From the NCBI GenBank assembly GCA_963970005.1, contig CAXAMN010021762.1, positions 454,810 through 518,809 of the forward strand: a DNA stretch of 64,000 nt. Reading direction: 5' to 3'. The DNA comes from Durusdinium trenchii. Lineage: Eukaryota > Sar > Dinophyceae > Suessiales > Symbiodiniaceae. Both the position numbers and the translations under genes were made by a program. The notes beneath the pieces are model-generated. The model saw nothing but the letters and a program-made list of their open reading frames with translations, did not search any database and was not told the DNA's origin. Positions within the stretch are counted from its first letter, which is position 1, and every line of letters begins with the position of its first letter. Of this stretch, positions 12,326-25,186 are shown one piece after another.

Positions 12326-12440
12326 GAAATGGCCTCCAACCTAGTAGCAATGGCCTCCACCTAGTAGCTTCTTGTTACTAGCAGCGATGGCCTCCACCTA
12401 ATAGTATTAATAGCGTCCTTGCTCCTAGTAGATTCTTGTT
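12326..12440. repeat. 21-bp words mixed with tagtagcttcttg words
   Basis: Three gatggcctccaacc-type words alternate with ttgttactag and cctagtag words. It shows that the two word families intermix in one array. Confidence 0.6.
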
Positions 12441-12728
12441 TGGAAAGTAAAGGTGTTCTCGAACGAACTCCACCTGTTCATCTTACGTGGGGTGTCGCCA
12501 ATCCACCAAATAGGTTAGGTATAGGTTATCCACTGACTGGGTAGGGTTGAAGTACACTTGAGAATCACTGAAACTTGCGGGTCGTCCTCAATGCCACTCC
12601 CTTTGCTCACCTCGCTCGTGCTCAAGGAAGCAAGGAGGTCCTGACAACATCAGCTGGTGAAACAAAAGCTGCTGAGTTGCTCGAGGAACGGGGTCGAGGA
12701 ACGGGGAAAACAACAACAACACCCAGAT

Positions 12729-12854
12729 CTGACACGACGAGTCTGGGACTGCCAGTCCGGACTGCCGATCAGGGATCAGGCCTGGGGTGGTGGTTTGAGG
12801 GGGGTCAATGGGGCAGCAGTCATATATGCCAGTTCCATTCGTCGTGTCTGGGAT
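12729..12854. mobile_element. Family C fold-back element
   Basis: Starts ctgacacgacgagtctggga, has gactgccagtccggactgcc and ggggtcaatggggca, and ends cgtcgtgtctggga. The layout is the same as the units at 11,335 and 62,094. Confidence 0.65.
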
Positions 12855-14969
12855 AAACAAATCCCTTTATGCCAGGGAGGTTTACCCAGTTCAGGAAAAG
12901 CACACATTCACCAGTTTTCCGCAAAAAAACAAAAAAACGATAACAGACGTGACTTTGTAGCTGTTGAGCCAGGGTCAAACAAAGTTCTGATATCTTCATC
13001 TAAGGACCAGCCAGGACACATCTCCGGCAGTGAAACAAGCAATGAACCGTGAATTTCTGAATGTACCTGGACCATCCAATGGGCGTTCATAGTTGTTGGA
13101 TAGACCGGAAGACAACCATTATACCATCAAGTATACCACGGGCTGGCCGGAGTCCGGAGGCTGGCGACGCAAAGCGGTGGACATCGAGTTAAGATCCAGC
13201 GACACAGACTTCTTCAGCACATATTCAGGAGCTTACAGCAACCTTATACATGCATACTGTTCTCCAGCACATGAGAATGGGGGGTGCTTGATTCACGTCA
13301 GGCCCTACAGCTGGTTCAAAGCGAGCCTTGACAAAAGCTGCACACAACAATGGGTGATGCTAGTCAGAAATGGATGATCACCGGACCATCCTCATGTCTC
13401 TTCTTTCCGAAACCACCGCCCATGGCAGCAGCAGTTCAGCCGCCTCACCCTCTCCTACCGAGTCGACCTCCGGCCATCCGAACACCGCATGCACCGCCCG
13501 CGTGGCCCTGTGCCCGGTCGGTCGGTCGGTAACTCGTCACGTTTGGGTCGTGCCGCTTTGGTCCTGCTCTGGCTGTTGCCGAGCATGTGCATGGTTCTTG
13601 TCGTGCCCCGAGATCTCCAGCGAGTCCCGCAAGCGCCGCATCACCCCCTCGGACCGAATTGACGACGGTCGGACGGTCCGTAGACGGAGCAGGGTGGGGT
13701 GGAATCGACCGAAAGGTGAATTGGCCAAGGTGGAAGGGTTTTATGTTGAAAGTGAGTAGCAATTCTGGAGAAATCACAGGGTTTAAAAGCACGAGCCGAA
13801 CTGCTACTTGGACAAATTGTTGGAACCAGGTCAGCTAGCAATTACTATCCCCAAGCAAGCCGAAGCGCAAGCTGCCGCGGGCACTCAAGATAGGCGCGGG
13901 GAAAATTCCAGTCCCAAAAAGGTCTAGAGGGCAGGATTCGACCATTTTAGAATATTTTAAGAGCGATAGCCTCCAACCTACTCGCGATGGCCTCCAACCT
14001 ACGGGGATGTGGAAGCGAGACATGCGAGAGAATCCAGGTGAGAAGGACTTGGACAGCAGTGGCTCCGTTCCGAAGCGAAAGAAAAATACAGATCCCAGGT
14101 TTGCCGATTCACCAAGAAAATAAACAATCACCTTGGACCTATAGATCCTGCAACTGTGCCAACTTTCTGCCTTTTGGCTGGTTTTAGAGATGGAAAAGCA
14201 TACATTTGACACCATTGGAAGATCCAGGTAATAAGCAAAACCAGGAGGATAGATTCTGCTGGGATGAAGAAGGAGGAACTATAAGGATCTGGTGTCGTGG
14301 TATGAGGTACAATCCCCAGTACATCCCAGTACACCGAGATCGTCGTCTGGGTGGTTTGAACGCACAACATTGACCCTTTCTCATTCGAACGGAGTTGGCT
14401 TCCGAACGGTCTCGCCGGCAACAGAATCGTCTCCAGAACCCCAACAAGAATAATGGGACCGGAATATATGCCGCCTACATTGACCCCTCAAACCACCCAA
14501 TGTAGGGAAGGACAAGGAACCCGGGAAAAAAACACCGTCACCCCATTCTCCGCTCGAACAAGGTCTTCTAACCCTCCGAGGAGCACAAACAGTCGGAGGT
14601 GTATGACACATGGACAGGTGACCGTATCCAACCCACCAGTGAGTTGAGGCTCTGAAGAGCAACGACATCTTGATAAATAAGTAGTTCTTACATGAATTAA
14701 GCGAGGATTAGACTACTTGGATTCTTCAAACAGCACGCATTTTGGCGGCATGCAAGTTCAGTCCACCAAGCTTCGGTTTCTCATTTTTCCCTGGTCGTTC
14801 GGTGCCATCGTTCGACGTGCTGACGTCGAAGGATGAACGTGAAACGACCAAGTGGCTAGTCCACCATCCGAGGCCACGGTATCCTTGGCGATTTGGCCGG
14901 ACAGACCCACAAGGACATCGATCCCGGGAAGAGAATGGTTCGTAGCGTCCTTTCTCGCGAACGGTTCGA
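12855..14969. other. No gene recognised
   Basis: Scattered short frames, including 13,093-13,377 on the plus strand, lack recognisable domains. Two 21-bp words lie at 13,962-14,002. A gtcggtcggt direct repeat is seen near 13,520. Confidence 0.5.
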
Positions 14970-15234
14970 GTCGCGATGCCAGGAGCCCCGTTTTTTTTTG
15001 CGTCTTTGCTCCCAGAAATGCCCTTTGCTCCTGGTGGATTTGACTGGGTGTCCCAGGTGCCTCTCGCAGACAAGCCCCAATGGATGAGGATGGGGCCTGG
15101 TTAGTAGAGTCTCAGAGGCCTTTCTTTCCCTAGGGATCCAAGTACCTTCTCAGAAGGTACGACTGGACCCTCCTGGCACCTACATAACAGTGTCTCCAAT
15201 CACCGTACCTGAGAAGGTACTTGGATCCCTAGGG
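14970..15234. repeat. Inverted copy of 2,779-3,129 (empty-site allele of family B)
   Basis: Read on the minus strand this matches the 2,779-3,129 segment from the family A element through gcaaagacgcaaaaaaa. Where that segment has the 105-bp family B insertion, this copy reads straight through gggcatttctgggagc with a single TG (CA at 15,013-15,014 on the plus strand). Confidence 0.8.
15128..15234. mobile_element. Family A fold-back element flanked by TTT
   Basis: A 107-bp unit with ccctagggatccaagtacct termini and the same middle words as the copy at 2,779. TTT abuts both ends, compatible with a 2-3 bp target duplication. Confidence 0.75.
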
Positions 15235-18200
15235 TTTAAAGTATAGTGACACAGCTGATGTTTTTTTTTGTTGTTACAGGTCACAGGTCAGACATGGACC
15301 GACCCTAGGCGACCCTATCTTCGCCCAGGGCAGCGAGCCATTGGAAAAATCGGGAGTACGGTCTGACCAACCGTGACCCGCGTCTAGGAATTTCCTGAAC
15401 ACGGGGGTGTGAAATAGAGTCGTTTCCTGGACTTCTAGTAGAAACCCAAAGAATCATTGGACCCGACCACCGAACTGGAGGGTGACCGGACCCTGCAGGT
15501 TCCGCAGGGGGCCCGACAGGACCCGAACCAAACCTTCACCGAACGGGTCGGGTCCTTGAGTCCTTTGAGAGTCAAAGACCCTTTTTCCACATGCTTCAGC
15601 TGGAAACGCATGTGCTCATGATCCGAGCTATGTGCTCTTTTCAATCTTTGGACACCAGTCACAAAGCCCTCCCAGTCACTGCCACAACGCTCTTTACACC
15701 CGCGCCGCCAATGGAAAAGAGCTGAGTAACCTTTGAGGAATGATGTCTGAAACAAAGATGGCCCAAAATTAAATGTTTAGGATCCTTAACTTGAAGAAGG
15801 GCTCCGTTTAAAATGACAACCATATCCTTGAAACCTGGCCAACATATTCTCCAGATAAGAGGATTAACCAGTTCGGGGAACAAGAAACATCCCTTGATGC
15901 AGCAAAACCAAACATGCCAAGTCCGGTCTCTTGGACATGTGTTTGGTCAACGCCGTCGTTCCACTCCACTCCGCTTGGAGCGTTGCCTCCGATCGCCTCC
16001 GATCGCGAACGCTTCCGATCGCGATGCAGAGTGTCGCCCCGTTCGTCGCGCCCTTAGTTACTACAGGATGCTCCGTTCGTAGTACGGCCAGCCCCGTTCG
16101 GAGTACGGCCCTTGTTCCTGCCGAGGGTCGCGAGACAAGCCAATGGTGCTGATGTCGCTCAATTCCTTCGACCTGAGCGACGTCGCATGGAAGCTGGAAC
16201 CGGCGAGAGAAGGGATCAGTTTGACTGGAGAGGGGTGCAACGATGAAGGGCTGCATCAATCATCCAACCATATTGCTCTGCAAAACAACAAGCACTCTAA
16301 ACAGAGCGGCTTTAGTGGAGTCTTGCACTTCAACAACTCCTCCTAAACAGCGGAAAAAACACACCGTGGCAAAGTCCTTCGCTGGGCAACAACATGTCCG
16401 TGAACTCAAAGAACTGAATTAAGGTCCGACGTTCTAAAACTTGAAGCGAAGAATTTTCAACACCGGGTTCTGCTTTTGGACCAGTGTCATCTGCCGGATC
16501 TGAGAAACCCGGCTTCGTCTGAGGATCCAAGAGCAAGGAATTCTGCTGCACACAAGCCAAGGCCAAACATCTAAAGGCCTGGCGAAGGCAGCCGCAACAC
16601 TGGGGACAATCACAGGTCGGACACAGCGAAGTACGCGGTTCCGACCCTTTTTGGATGTAAATCCTGCACCATCTTCCCATGCCATGATAGAGAAAGGCAA
16701 GAACCAGTGGGCTAAGACTACGCTTCAACCTGAAATGAGACCCGACAATGAAGGAACCATTTGTTGACTTTTATAAACTTTCAGGAAAGCCCCGGGTGAT
16801 TTACCAACAAGAACTCCTTCTGCAGTCCTGCCTTCACAGTTTCCTTCATCCTGGTTAGTATGTCGTACACGAAACATCTCGGAGTGCTCCTGCAGTCCTG
16901 CATCCCTTTGCCCCAATTCTGTGCATGGCAAAGCGCATGGCATGGCGCCCTGTACACAAAGCTTCAAAACCCCCCCCATCGGATATCTGAGGTTTGCGCC
17001 AACTCATGTTGGAGCATCTCTTTCATCTCTTGAATCTTCTGTTGCGAACATTGCATCCTCACCACGCAAAGGAGCACAGGACCGACCACGCAACCCCCCA
17101 AGTCGAAGCAGTCGACGAGCACCCGCGACGAGCACGAACGCGTTCGTCGGCGGAAGAGGGTGGGTGTGGGAGACCTCATTGAGGCGGATCATGAAGAGAG
17201 ACAAACATGCTAAAATCATATTAACATGGACATGTCCAAGCTAAAGAATATGGTAATTGTTATAATATGCACACAAACATGCCGACTGGTCTTTAACTGT
17301 TCTTGTTTGCCGACTGGTCAGACATGGACAGACCCAGTCATAGACCCGGGTGTATAGCTGGTTCGACGTCCTGGGTGCGGGAGCTTTCGCTTCGACCCTG
17401 AGCCCGGTTGACCATGTCACGTGGATGACTTCTGTTCAGTACTCAGTACGGGCAACCAGAGTCTCCCGCTTCTTAACCCAGCCATATAGAAATCATGGGA
17501 TGCACTGAAGACATCTAATATGGTCCAATCTGGTGTGTCAGTCTCAACTCCTGAAATATCTGAAATGGACGCCGTATCGTGGGCCAATCGCAACAGAACT
17601 TCGGCCAAGTTCTGTGGTACGAACGGGTCGACTGTTTCTATCTCCACTTCCTGAAATCCGTTGATCGCATCTCTCTCTCTCTCTGGCCCCCCGCTCAGCT
17701 CGCCCATCCACGGAACGCCGTGCCACGGACGCTTCACACAACGCAAAAGCGGTGCGCCAAGGAACAGCAGCGCATCACTGGTCACCTCCAAGGAGCCCAG
17801 ACTCTTCGTGATCAGGGCCGCGGTGAACTGGCACGCGCGGCCAAGGACGGTCGTTCCACGAGCCGCGACCGTGCGCAGCCGGTGTTCCGTAAAGCATGGC
17901 ATTTGGTTTTGAAAGAATATCTCAAACACGACTAATGGGACAGGCATATTCACCTAGAATGACCCCTCAAACCTTTTCAAGGTATGTCAATGTGCCATAC
18001 ATGGAGTGTTTGGGTATTGAAGTAGGAATGGGGTGGTACATCAGAATTGCAGCGGACCACCCCTGCAGACGGACCACATTGGACAGAATTCACCTGTGGT
18101 TCCGACCAAGTTCAAGAATACCAACGCGGTGTTGTTGGGGAGTCCATGGTGGTCTGCAGGAGTCCCTCACTTCAGGACTTTCACTTCAGGCAAATCCACC

Positions 18201-18532
18201 TTTGGGAGGATCCAAATACCAACAACCATCGGAAACCATTTGCAACCGCCGGGACCAACGGAAAAACAGATTCATTTAAAACACAGAACACGCCTTGGTT
18301 TGGTGGGCTATGGAGATTTGAGGTTTTAATTTCAATAACTATCCCCAAATACACCATGTATGGCACATGTGCCTACATTTGGGGTTGTTGATTTCAGGTC
18401 TGTGTGTGTGTGTGTGTTGCAGTCCCCGATTGGGATCTGCTTGTGTAAGACAAAAATTCAAGACTGGTCCTCTTTGCAAGACCATGAAAACCACCATGGG
18501 AACGACCTGGTCTTCTAGTGTTTTCATCCTTA
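15235..18532. other. Repeat-rich stretch without recognised gene
   Basis: Holds a degenerate family B-like unit at about 15,445-15,567 (cccaaagaatcattggaccc start, three gaccc/gggtc hairpins) and family C fragments near 17,960-18,016 and 18,340-18,390. A (tc)n run lies near 17,672 and a (tg)n run at about 18,402-18,417. The minus-strand frame at 16,330-16,728 is cysteine-rich but overlaps other frames and has no clear splice signals, so I do not call it. Confidence 0.5.
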
Positions 18533-18633
18533 CCCTAAGGATCAAGGACCCTCAAAGGTGAAGGTTTTGAGGGTCCAAACCCCTGCTATGCAGGGTCAAA
18601 ACCCTCCATAGGAGGGTCCAATGATCCTTAGGG
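18533..18633. mobile_element. Family B hairpin element flanked by TA
   Basis: The best preserved member: ccctaaggatcaaggaccct to ccaatgatccttaggg, with internal pairs ggaccctcaaa/tttgagggtcc, cctgc-tat-gcagg and accctcc-ata-ggagggt. TA flanks both ends (18,531-18,532 and 18,634-18,635). It is noncoding and 101 bp. Confidence 0.75.
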
Positions 18634-21600
18634 TAGTAAAGCAATGGTGGTTTGGCAAAGCCTCTTAGATTCATGGTGGGCCACTGGGCCACCGCTTATC
18701 TGCTCAGGTCGATTCTGAGTGACGTTTTCTCGCAGCTGTTCTCTGCTTCTCGCAGCAGAAGAACCTGTTTTTGGCGCGGTTTTCTGGATGAACCATATGT
18801 TTATTTGAGTTACTAAATAGCGATGGCCTCCAACCTATAGTAGCGATGTCCTCCAACCGACTAACGTTCTGGGTGCTGAATTTCATTGATGTTTTCGGTT
18901 TGTGGGATGTCGTTTGGCCTTCCGGATGTTCTCCCTGAAATTAAAGTTGGGATTTCATCAAAAAAAGGGGGCCGTTTGCCATCCACATTCGATTTTGAGG
19001 GAGTATACCCTCAAATCAACAGAAATCTTGGGCGAGGCATGTCGAAGCTGGTCAAGGCTTCGCAGCACCCAAACCGAGGAAGGGCCAACATCAACTTGAG
19101 CCATCACTAGAGTTGTGTGGCGACTTCAACGTGGCTTGTGCAGTCGTGGCAGCAGCACAAGCAGACACGAACAAACAATCAAACAAAAACAGGCAAACAA
19201 AGCAAAGATAAACAAAGTAGCAATGAATATAGTATGTTAACATATCATGTTAAATCGTCTTATTTTGAGGATACACAGGGTGGGATTGAAATAGTAGATA
19301 ATATATATATATATATATTATCCTGTCGATCAATGTGAATGGCTGCTTGGGCAGGGACACATTGAGGTTTGAAACGCTTAGGTATAGAATCCAATCTTGA
19401 TGCCATTTTGGCAACCTCGGTTCTTTTGCTAATCGAACGACCCCTGCTAAGCCGTTCCGTTTTGTAATTCATTTCTAGGTCCGCCACATACCTTCGGAAA
19501 GGATGATGTGTTCGACACTTTTATGTAGGTGAAGTGAGGGTTCAAGTACATTCCGAGGAGGTTGACTGGATCCCGGATGGGCCATGGATTTCGACCTGGC
19601 TTGCTTCACTTGACAAATCAAGAAACGGTCTTGAAACCCAGTCCCAGAAAGAAACCCTTCATCGGTTCTTCCTTCCTATGAACCATCCGGGTGTCCTGGG
19701 TGTTCCTGGCTGGACTCTAAGCAGTGGACTGGATAGTCCAGCCAGCCAGCCACACCCATGTCCAAGACAGGTCCATCGGTAGGAAGTGGCTGAGACTGGG
19801 GAGTTCCATCCACTTCAGTCTCCCTGGCCGGGAACTGGGTCTCCAGGATACACTCCGAACAGATCACATGCGTCACATAGTTACGTTCCATGGCCGAGCA
19901 CAAGGAAGACCATGAAATCCAAACATGCAAACAAGGGGGGGGGTCCACTTTCATGTTACGTTTCCGGAGAGCGGAAGGGTATATATCTTCTGCCAGCACC
20001 ACCCAGTTCCGGTGGTTTATAGGCCGTTCGTAGCGTCCGATCGCTCCGTTCGAGTCGCGATGCCCTTTTTGCTCCTAGTTGAACCACCTACCCCCGTCGT
20101 CTGTGTCCGTCGCCTGCTTCGTCGGAAGAGTGTTGGATTCGTCGCCTGCGCCACGTTACGACTCCGCTGAGGGGCTCGTTACGGCGGAGAACAGTATAAA
20201 AATACAACAAAAGCAGAGTTGGGTCTAAAAACATCAGGCCTCAATCTCAGGTCTAGATCTTTAGACCTGTTTTGGTTCACCTGGCACCAAACATGGGACT
20301 TCCCCACAGCCAAACAACCAGCCATCACCGAAGCCCAAAGAAAGCACGCGAATCCAGAACCAGCTGGCGGTCGGACGCGGGAGGAAGAGCCCGTTCGTAG
20401 TGATGCCCTTGGCTCCGTTCGTAGCGTGCGATCGCTCCTAGTAGCGATGCCAGGAGCCCCTAGTAGTAGCGTCCGATCGCTCATGCTTCCTCAGGATCGA
20501 CTCCGGATCGGTGGCGTGACGTCCCGCACCTGAGACATTGGCCAAAGGCCTCAAGGAGCTTCCAAAGTCGATGGCCTCGGCTGGTGAGGACCTTCGACAT
20601 ATTTGAACCTGTGGGTGACAAAACGTGACAAATCATCCCGAGGTTGAAGAATCTAAACGAGATGTCAGTAATTAGTGATTCTTCAGTTCGGAGATGTCAT
20701 TGGACACTGGAGAAACCATGTGACCTGTCGTGCACCACATCCATTTGCAACGTCAGATTCCACCGTCTTCGTCGAAGGGATATCCATGCGAGCTCGTCCC
20801 ATCCGATTCCGGGCACGGATCGAAGGTCTCCTGTGCACATACCTGGATCTTCCAACGCAAACCTTCCTGCCTTCAGGCTGGCTTTATACAGATGATAAGG
20901 CAAACACCACTTTGCACAGATTTGCATAGTTGAAAGATCTAGGTCTGGAGCTTTCATCAAGCAAACATGAACATACACACAACTTAGACATGACCCCTTT
21001 GCGATTCCAAGTCCGAGTCTGACTCGCTGAGGGTTCATCAGGAAAAAAGTATCAAGCTCCACACTACATTCGAAGTCGACGAATCAATCTCTAGCTTAGC
21101 TAGCATTTGCCAGCAAGGTGTGGCAACACGTTGCACGCCCATGCACGCGCGACACGTGTCGCGACACGCGCGATTTTCGGCTCCCTGCTGGTCGGGGAGG
21201 AGCGAGCCATTCCCATCCATTCCCCCCTCAGGTTGCTCATCAGCACCAGCTAGTTTGACGGGTGGTCTTTCTGTGTGCTCTCCTTTTGCCCCCTATTTTG
21301 GGGGGGGAAGAACCCAGGGTTTTTGCTGGGTCGACCTGGGAGACCAGACCGGTTGAACAGAATGGACGAGCTGACGTGACTAGTGCGCTAGGGACCTAGG
21401 GATCCACATGAACAGTCTCCATAGCCTAACTGTACCAGAGAAGCTACAGGATCCCTAGGGAGGTCAACCTGGTCAACGCGGGCTCCAGGTGCTGCCACCG
21501 CCACCATGCTTCGGCCAAGGCACCTGCTCCTTCAACACACTCTGAAGGTGCTGCACCTGTGGACGGCGCACGGGTCTCGGCTGCCGTCCAACGGAGTGCC

Positions 21601-24600
21601 AAGACGAAGTGTGTTGATTCTTTTCCTACTTCCAAACCAGAGATCAGACATGGTCTTCTCCGAACTTTCCACCTCTGCATGCATGGTTCTATGTGACTAT
21701 ACTGGGGTGTCTCCACCTGGCACCCAATAAGGTTTTGTGGTTATCCATTCTTCTGGAGCAGGTTACGGGCAAAACAAAGTAAACACCGTGCACCACATGC
21801 ACGAAGCTGTGCATGTGTGGTGCACGAAGCTCCGTGTCGTCCACCTCACCTCCACTGCAGTGTCATGCAAGCGGGATCGGATCTCAAGGGATTCCAACAT
21901 CTGCGCAAGGAGGCAGCCTGGCGGCCATGGCGACCGAACTCGGCGTGGAGGCGGATGGCCTCCAACCGCTTGGAGGCGATCGCAGGAAGAGACGGAAGAG
22001 ATGAGATGCCGGGCCCAGTCGCGCCGAAAGGGCGGAGCCCCGGGGGTGGGATGTTTTGGGTGAATAAACCAACAACAAACACAGTTGATCACAGTTGTTT
22101 CATCTTTCTTTTGTTTCTCTTTCCATTGCTGAGCTGCTGTCGGCAAAATTAACCGCTTCTTGTTGAAGCAACATGCAGTGTCTGGATGCAAGCAGGTTCT
22201 ACTGACTCTCCCTCAAGTACCTGGCCAACACCTGCCAACACAGGATCACTCATGTTCATGCCATGCCTGGTCGACAAGTGACTGGTGCTTGACAGCTTTG
22301 GCATCGAAAAACACCTGGGACCTCTCTTGCACCCATCCGATGCACGACCCATCGGAGACGCACCTCTGGGAAAGTAAACATGAAGGTTCTGTTGCCCGGA
22401 TCCGTTTTCGTACCGAACCTCAGGTTCGGTACGACTGGACCCGACTGGCTGGCACCAGCAAATCACGGTGTCTCCTTCTTCACCATCTGAGAAGGTACAA
22501 CTGGAATGTCTAGGGTTGGTCAACTAAAAACATCTTGGCCCCAGCTTCGTGGATTCACCCCAGGATTCGTGAACAAAACCAACCAGCTTCGGATTCGAGC
22601 AGAACTCTCTCGGTCACCTTGGAGGTGCTGCAGCGATCCGGAGAGCGTCATCGATGGATCCATCGTGTTGGTCAGATCTTCGAAGGCTTGGTACCTGAAA
22701 CGGCTGCGACGCACGGGGACTGTTTGGAAACCACGAAGGTCTTCGTGGCATTGTAAACGTGAGCCGTGCTTTTTTGCATTGAAGATGTGTTGTACCTGTC
22801 CGGTTGAAGGGTGCCCCAGACCGGCAAGTCAGTTTGACTCAAAACTAGCTGTTCTTTTGGGAAGCATGATAGGCAAGTGAGGCAAGCACATCTCTTCTTG
22901 GGCATTTGATGAAGTAGTTGTGTGAGATGTATCAGATGTGCTTTCTTACGCCCATGAATTTAAGGAACAGCGTTCTAGTCTACTCCACAGTTGTCTGTCT
23001 TCATACCAGCTCAACTGCTGCATCCAAAGGCCAAGAGCAAGTTTTAGATTGTTATATGCCCACAAGCGGTGGTTAATGGAGAATCCTTTCACATCTGCAT
23101 GATTTCATGCATAAAACGTCAATTCAAACGACCGTTGTGGAACACCACCCTGTGGCTTTCAACCGTTCCCAGCGGCCACTGTGGCTCAATAGCCCGCCCT
23201 CCGCTCCGCCGAGCTCGTCTGGAGCCCGCGACATCAGGTCATTCATCGAGATGTTCTCCACCTGGATCATGATGAGAACGGAGGTATACCCCCTACCATA
23301 TACCCCCTAAAAGTGCAACAATATAAGGTAGATGTTTGGGGTATGTGCCAATTCATCATGACTGGACGATCAAGCGAATGGAAGATGCATATATCATATA
23401 TCGAATACATGCACTTCAGTGCAGGTGGATAAGAAAAACATAGAAAAAAAAGTCCGGTCTTGCTTTTTTGGGACTGGAATATGTTCCCAGACCATTGGAA
23501 TAGATGCCACATGATGCCACCCCAGAGTACCCCTGTTCAACCCCCGGTGCTGATCGGTGTTCGAACCCGACGGGACCCTGCCGGACAGGTCACGACAGAA
23601 CCGCCTTGGAAGGATCGATGTTGACAACGCGTAGCGATCGGTTTTGCTTCATTTAGCTTGGTATTGAGACCTTGCGACTTGAGACGTGAAAAACGGTTAG
23701 ACCTATTAATAGCAGTCTTATTTACAATGTCTATTTAAACTGAACCACTCTAAAAACCTGCAGTCACTCCCTATGTCGGATTACTTTCCTTGCGCGAGGC
23801 CTTACGCGCTGCTTACTCCTCACTTTTGCTTAAGCAGAGCAAACTTCCGAAATGCTTACGCGAAATGCTTACGCAATCTTACGCAACCCAGGGTATTGCT
23901 TATGCGGAATGGCCTCCAACCTAATGGTGTTTTATGTGTCTATTTATTGAGACATATTGTTTTGATATTCTTTGTTATTTTGTTTCGGTCTTCACATCAT
24001 CTTCCTTCCCTTTCTCTATTTCAGGTCTGTTCTTTCTCTCTTTCTTCCTTCTTTCTTTCCTTCTTTATTTAGAGCTTTCGTCCTTCTCTTTTTCTTGTTT
24101 CTTTCTCTGAACAGGTGACCTCACTGTTGCTGATCAACGACTCAACACTTCATCTCATGTGTGGCATCGAGGCATCGAGCACTGTAGTTGACCCGTTCGT
24201 TCCTCACACGGTCGGGCCAACACCGCTGCCCGGATTCCCACTTTGGGCGGGGAACAAGAACAACACCGTCTCATGAAGGAAGATCATGTCATGTCTCATG
24301 ATCTGGTGTTCGGTGTTCTGCTTTTCCAGATGAGTGGACAAGTGTGGATGATCAGGGAGGTCAAACAAAACCACCCGGACGGGGTAGTGCTGGGATATTG
24401 TTTACCGACTGTTACAGGTACTAAGACATTGTGAAGCTAATATATAATATATAACGCTACTAGGAACAAAGGGCATCGCTACTAGGAGCAAGGGCGCTCC
24501 TAGCCTTACTACTAGTAGCAAGGACGCTACTAGTAACAAGACAAGACCTATTATAACTATTCGTTTATAACAATATATATCTTTTGAGCGCCTTAAAGCA

Positions 24601-25081
24601 CCACTCTCTGGGCTTCCCCAGCCCAGCTCTGGTACTTGGTCGTCGCTGGACTCGACGCCTCCACCGGACCGGCATGTGTCGCGTGTTTCGTGTCGCGTCG
24701 CTCCAGACCGGGTCTAGCGCTCCGGTGCGAAATCGAGCCACACAAACTACGGTACACTGCAGGATACGGTTGCATTCAAATCTATGGCATATCTCCCAGG
24801 AGACTGTACACCAATTCAGTCTGTGCGTTCATGTGAATCTTGTGTGGGATTTTGCCATCGGCTTGCACAGAAAGCTTCCAATTGTCCCCAATTCTTTCAA
24901 CTTACCCTCCGACTCACTAACATGGAACTGCAAAATGTCTAAAAGTCTACTTCCCTCCACAAATGGTTGTTCCACTTCCATGTGAACGTGTTCGTGGGAG
25001 TGTAATTGTCCCAGAATGATCACATGTACAGGAAACCAGTGCTCGGCCCACAAACGACATGTTTTCTCAAGATTTGAACTT
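18634..25081. other. Repeat-rich stretch without recognised gene
   Basis: Contains 21-bp words at 18,819-18,862, a (ta)n run near 19,301-19,319, degenerate family A-like units near 21,388-21,465 and 22,410-22,515, and cgtagcg/cgatcgctcc words near 20,025-20,070 and 20,395-20,480. It also has a pyrimidine tract at about 23,990-24,115 and tagtaacaag-type words at 24,470-24,545. No frame has a recognisable domain. Confidence 0.5.
23990..24116 (+). other. Long pyrimidine tract ending in cag
   Basis: Over 100 bases of mostly C and T (tttctctctttcttccttct words) end in ctctgaacag, followed by gtgacctcactg. The frame after the cag stays open for about 50 codons. It looks like a strong splice or trans-splice acceptor, but no downstream protein was recognised, so its role is open. 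Confidence 0.35.
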
Positions 25082-25186
25082 CCCTAAGAATCATTGGACC
25101 CTCCGAACTGGAGGGTTTGGACCCTGCAGAACGCAGGGGTTTGGACCCTCAAAACCTTCACCTTTGAGGGTCTTTGATTCTTAGGG
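25082..25186. mobile_element. Family B hairpin element flanked by TT
   Basis: A 105-bp unit, inverted relative to the one at 18,533: ccctaagaatcattggaccc to gtctttgattcttaggg. The three internal accct/agggt hairpins are intact. TT flanks both ends. Confidence 0.75.

Noticed and set aside
16330..16728. Cysteine-rich minus-strand frame
   Set aside because: The Cys cluster (CPTCDCPQCCGC) is suggestive, but there are no matching zinc-finger spacings, no splice phase and no neighbouring exons.
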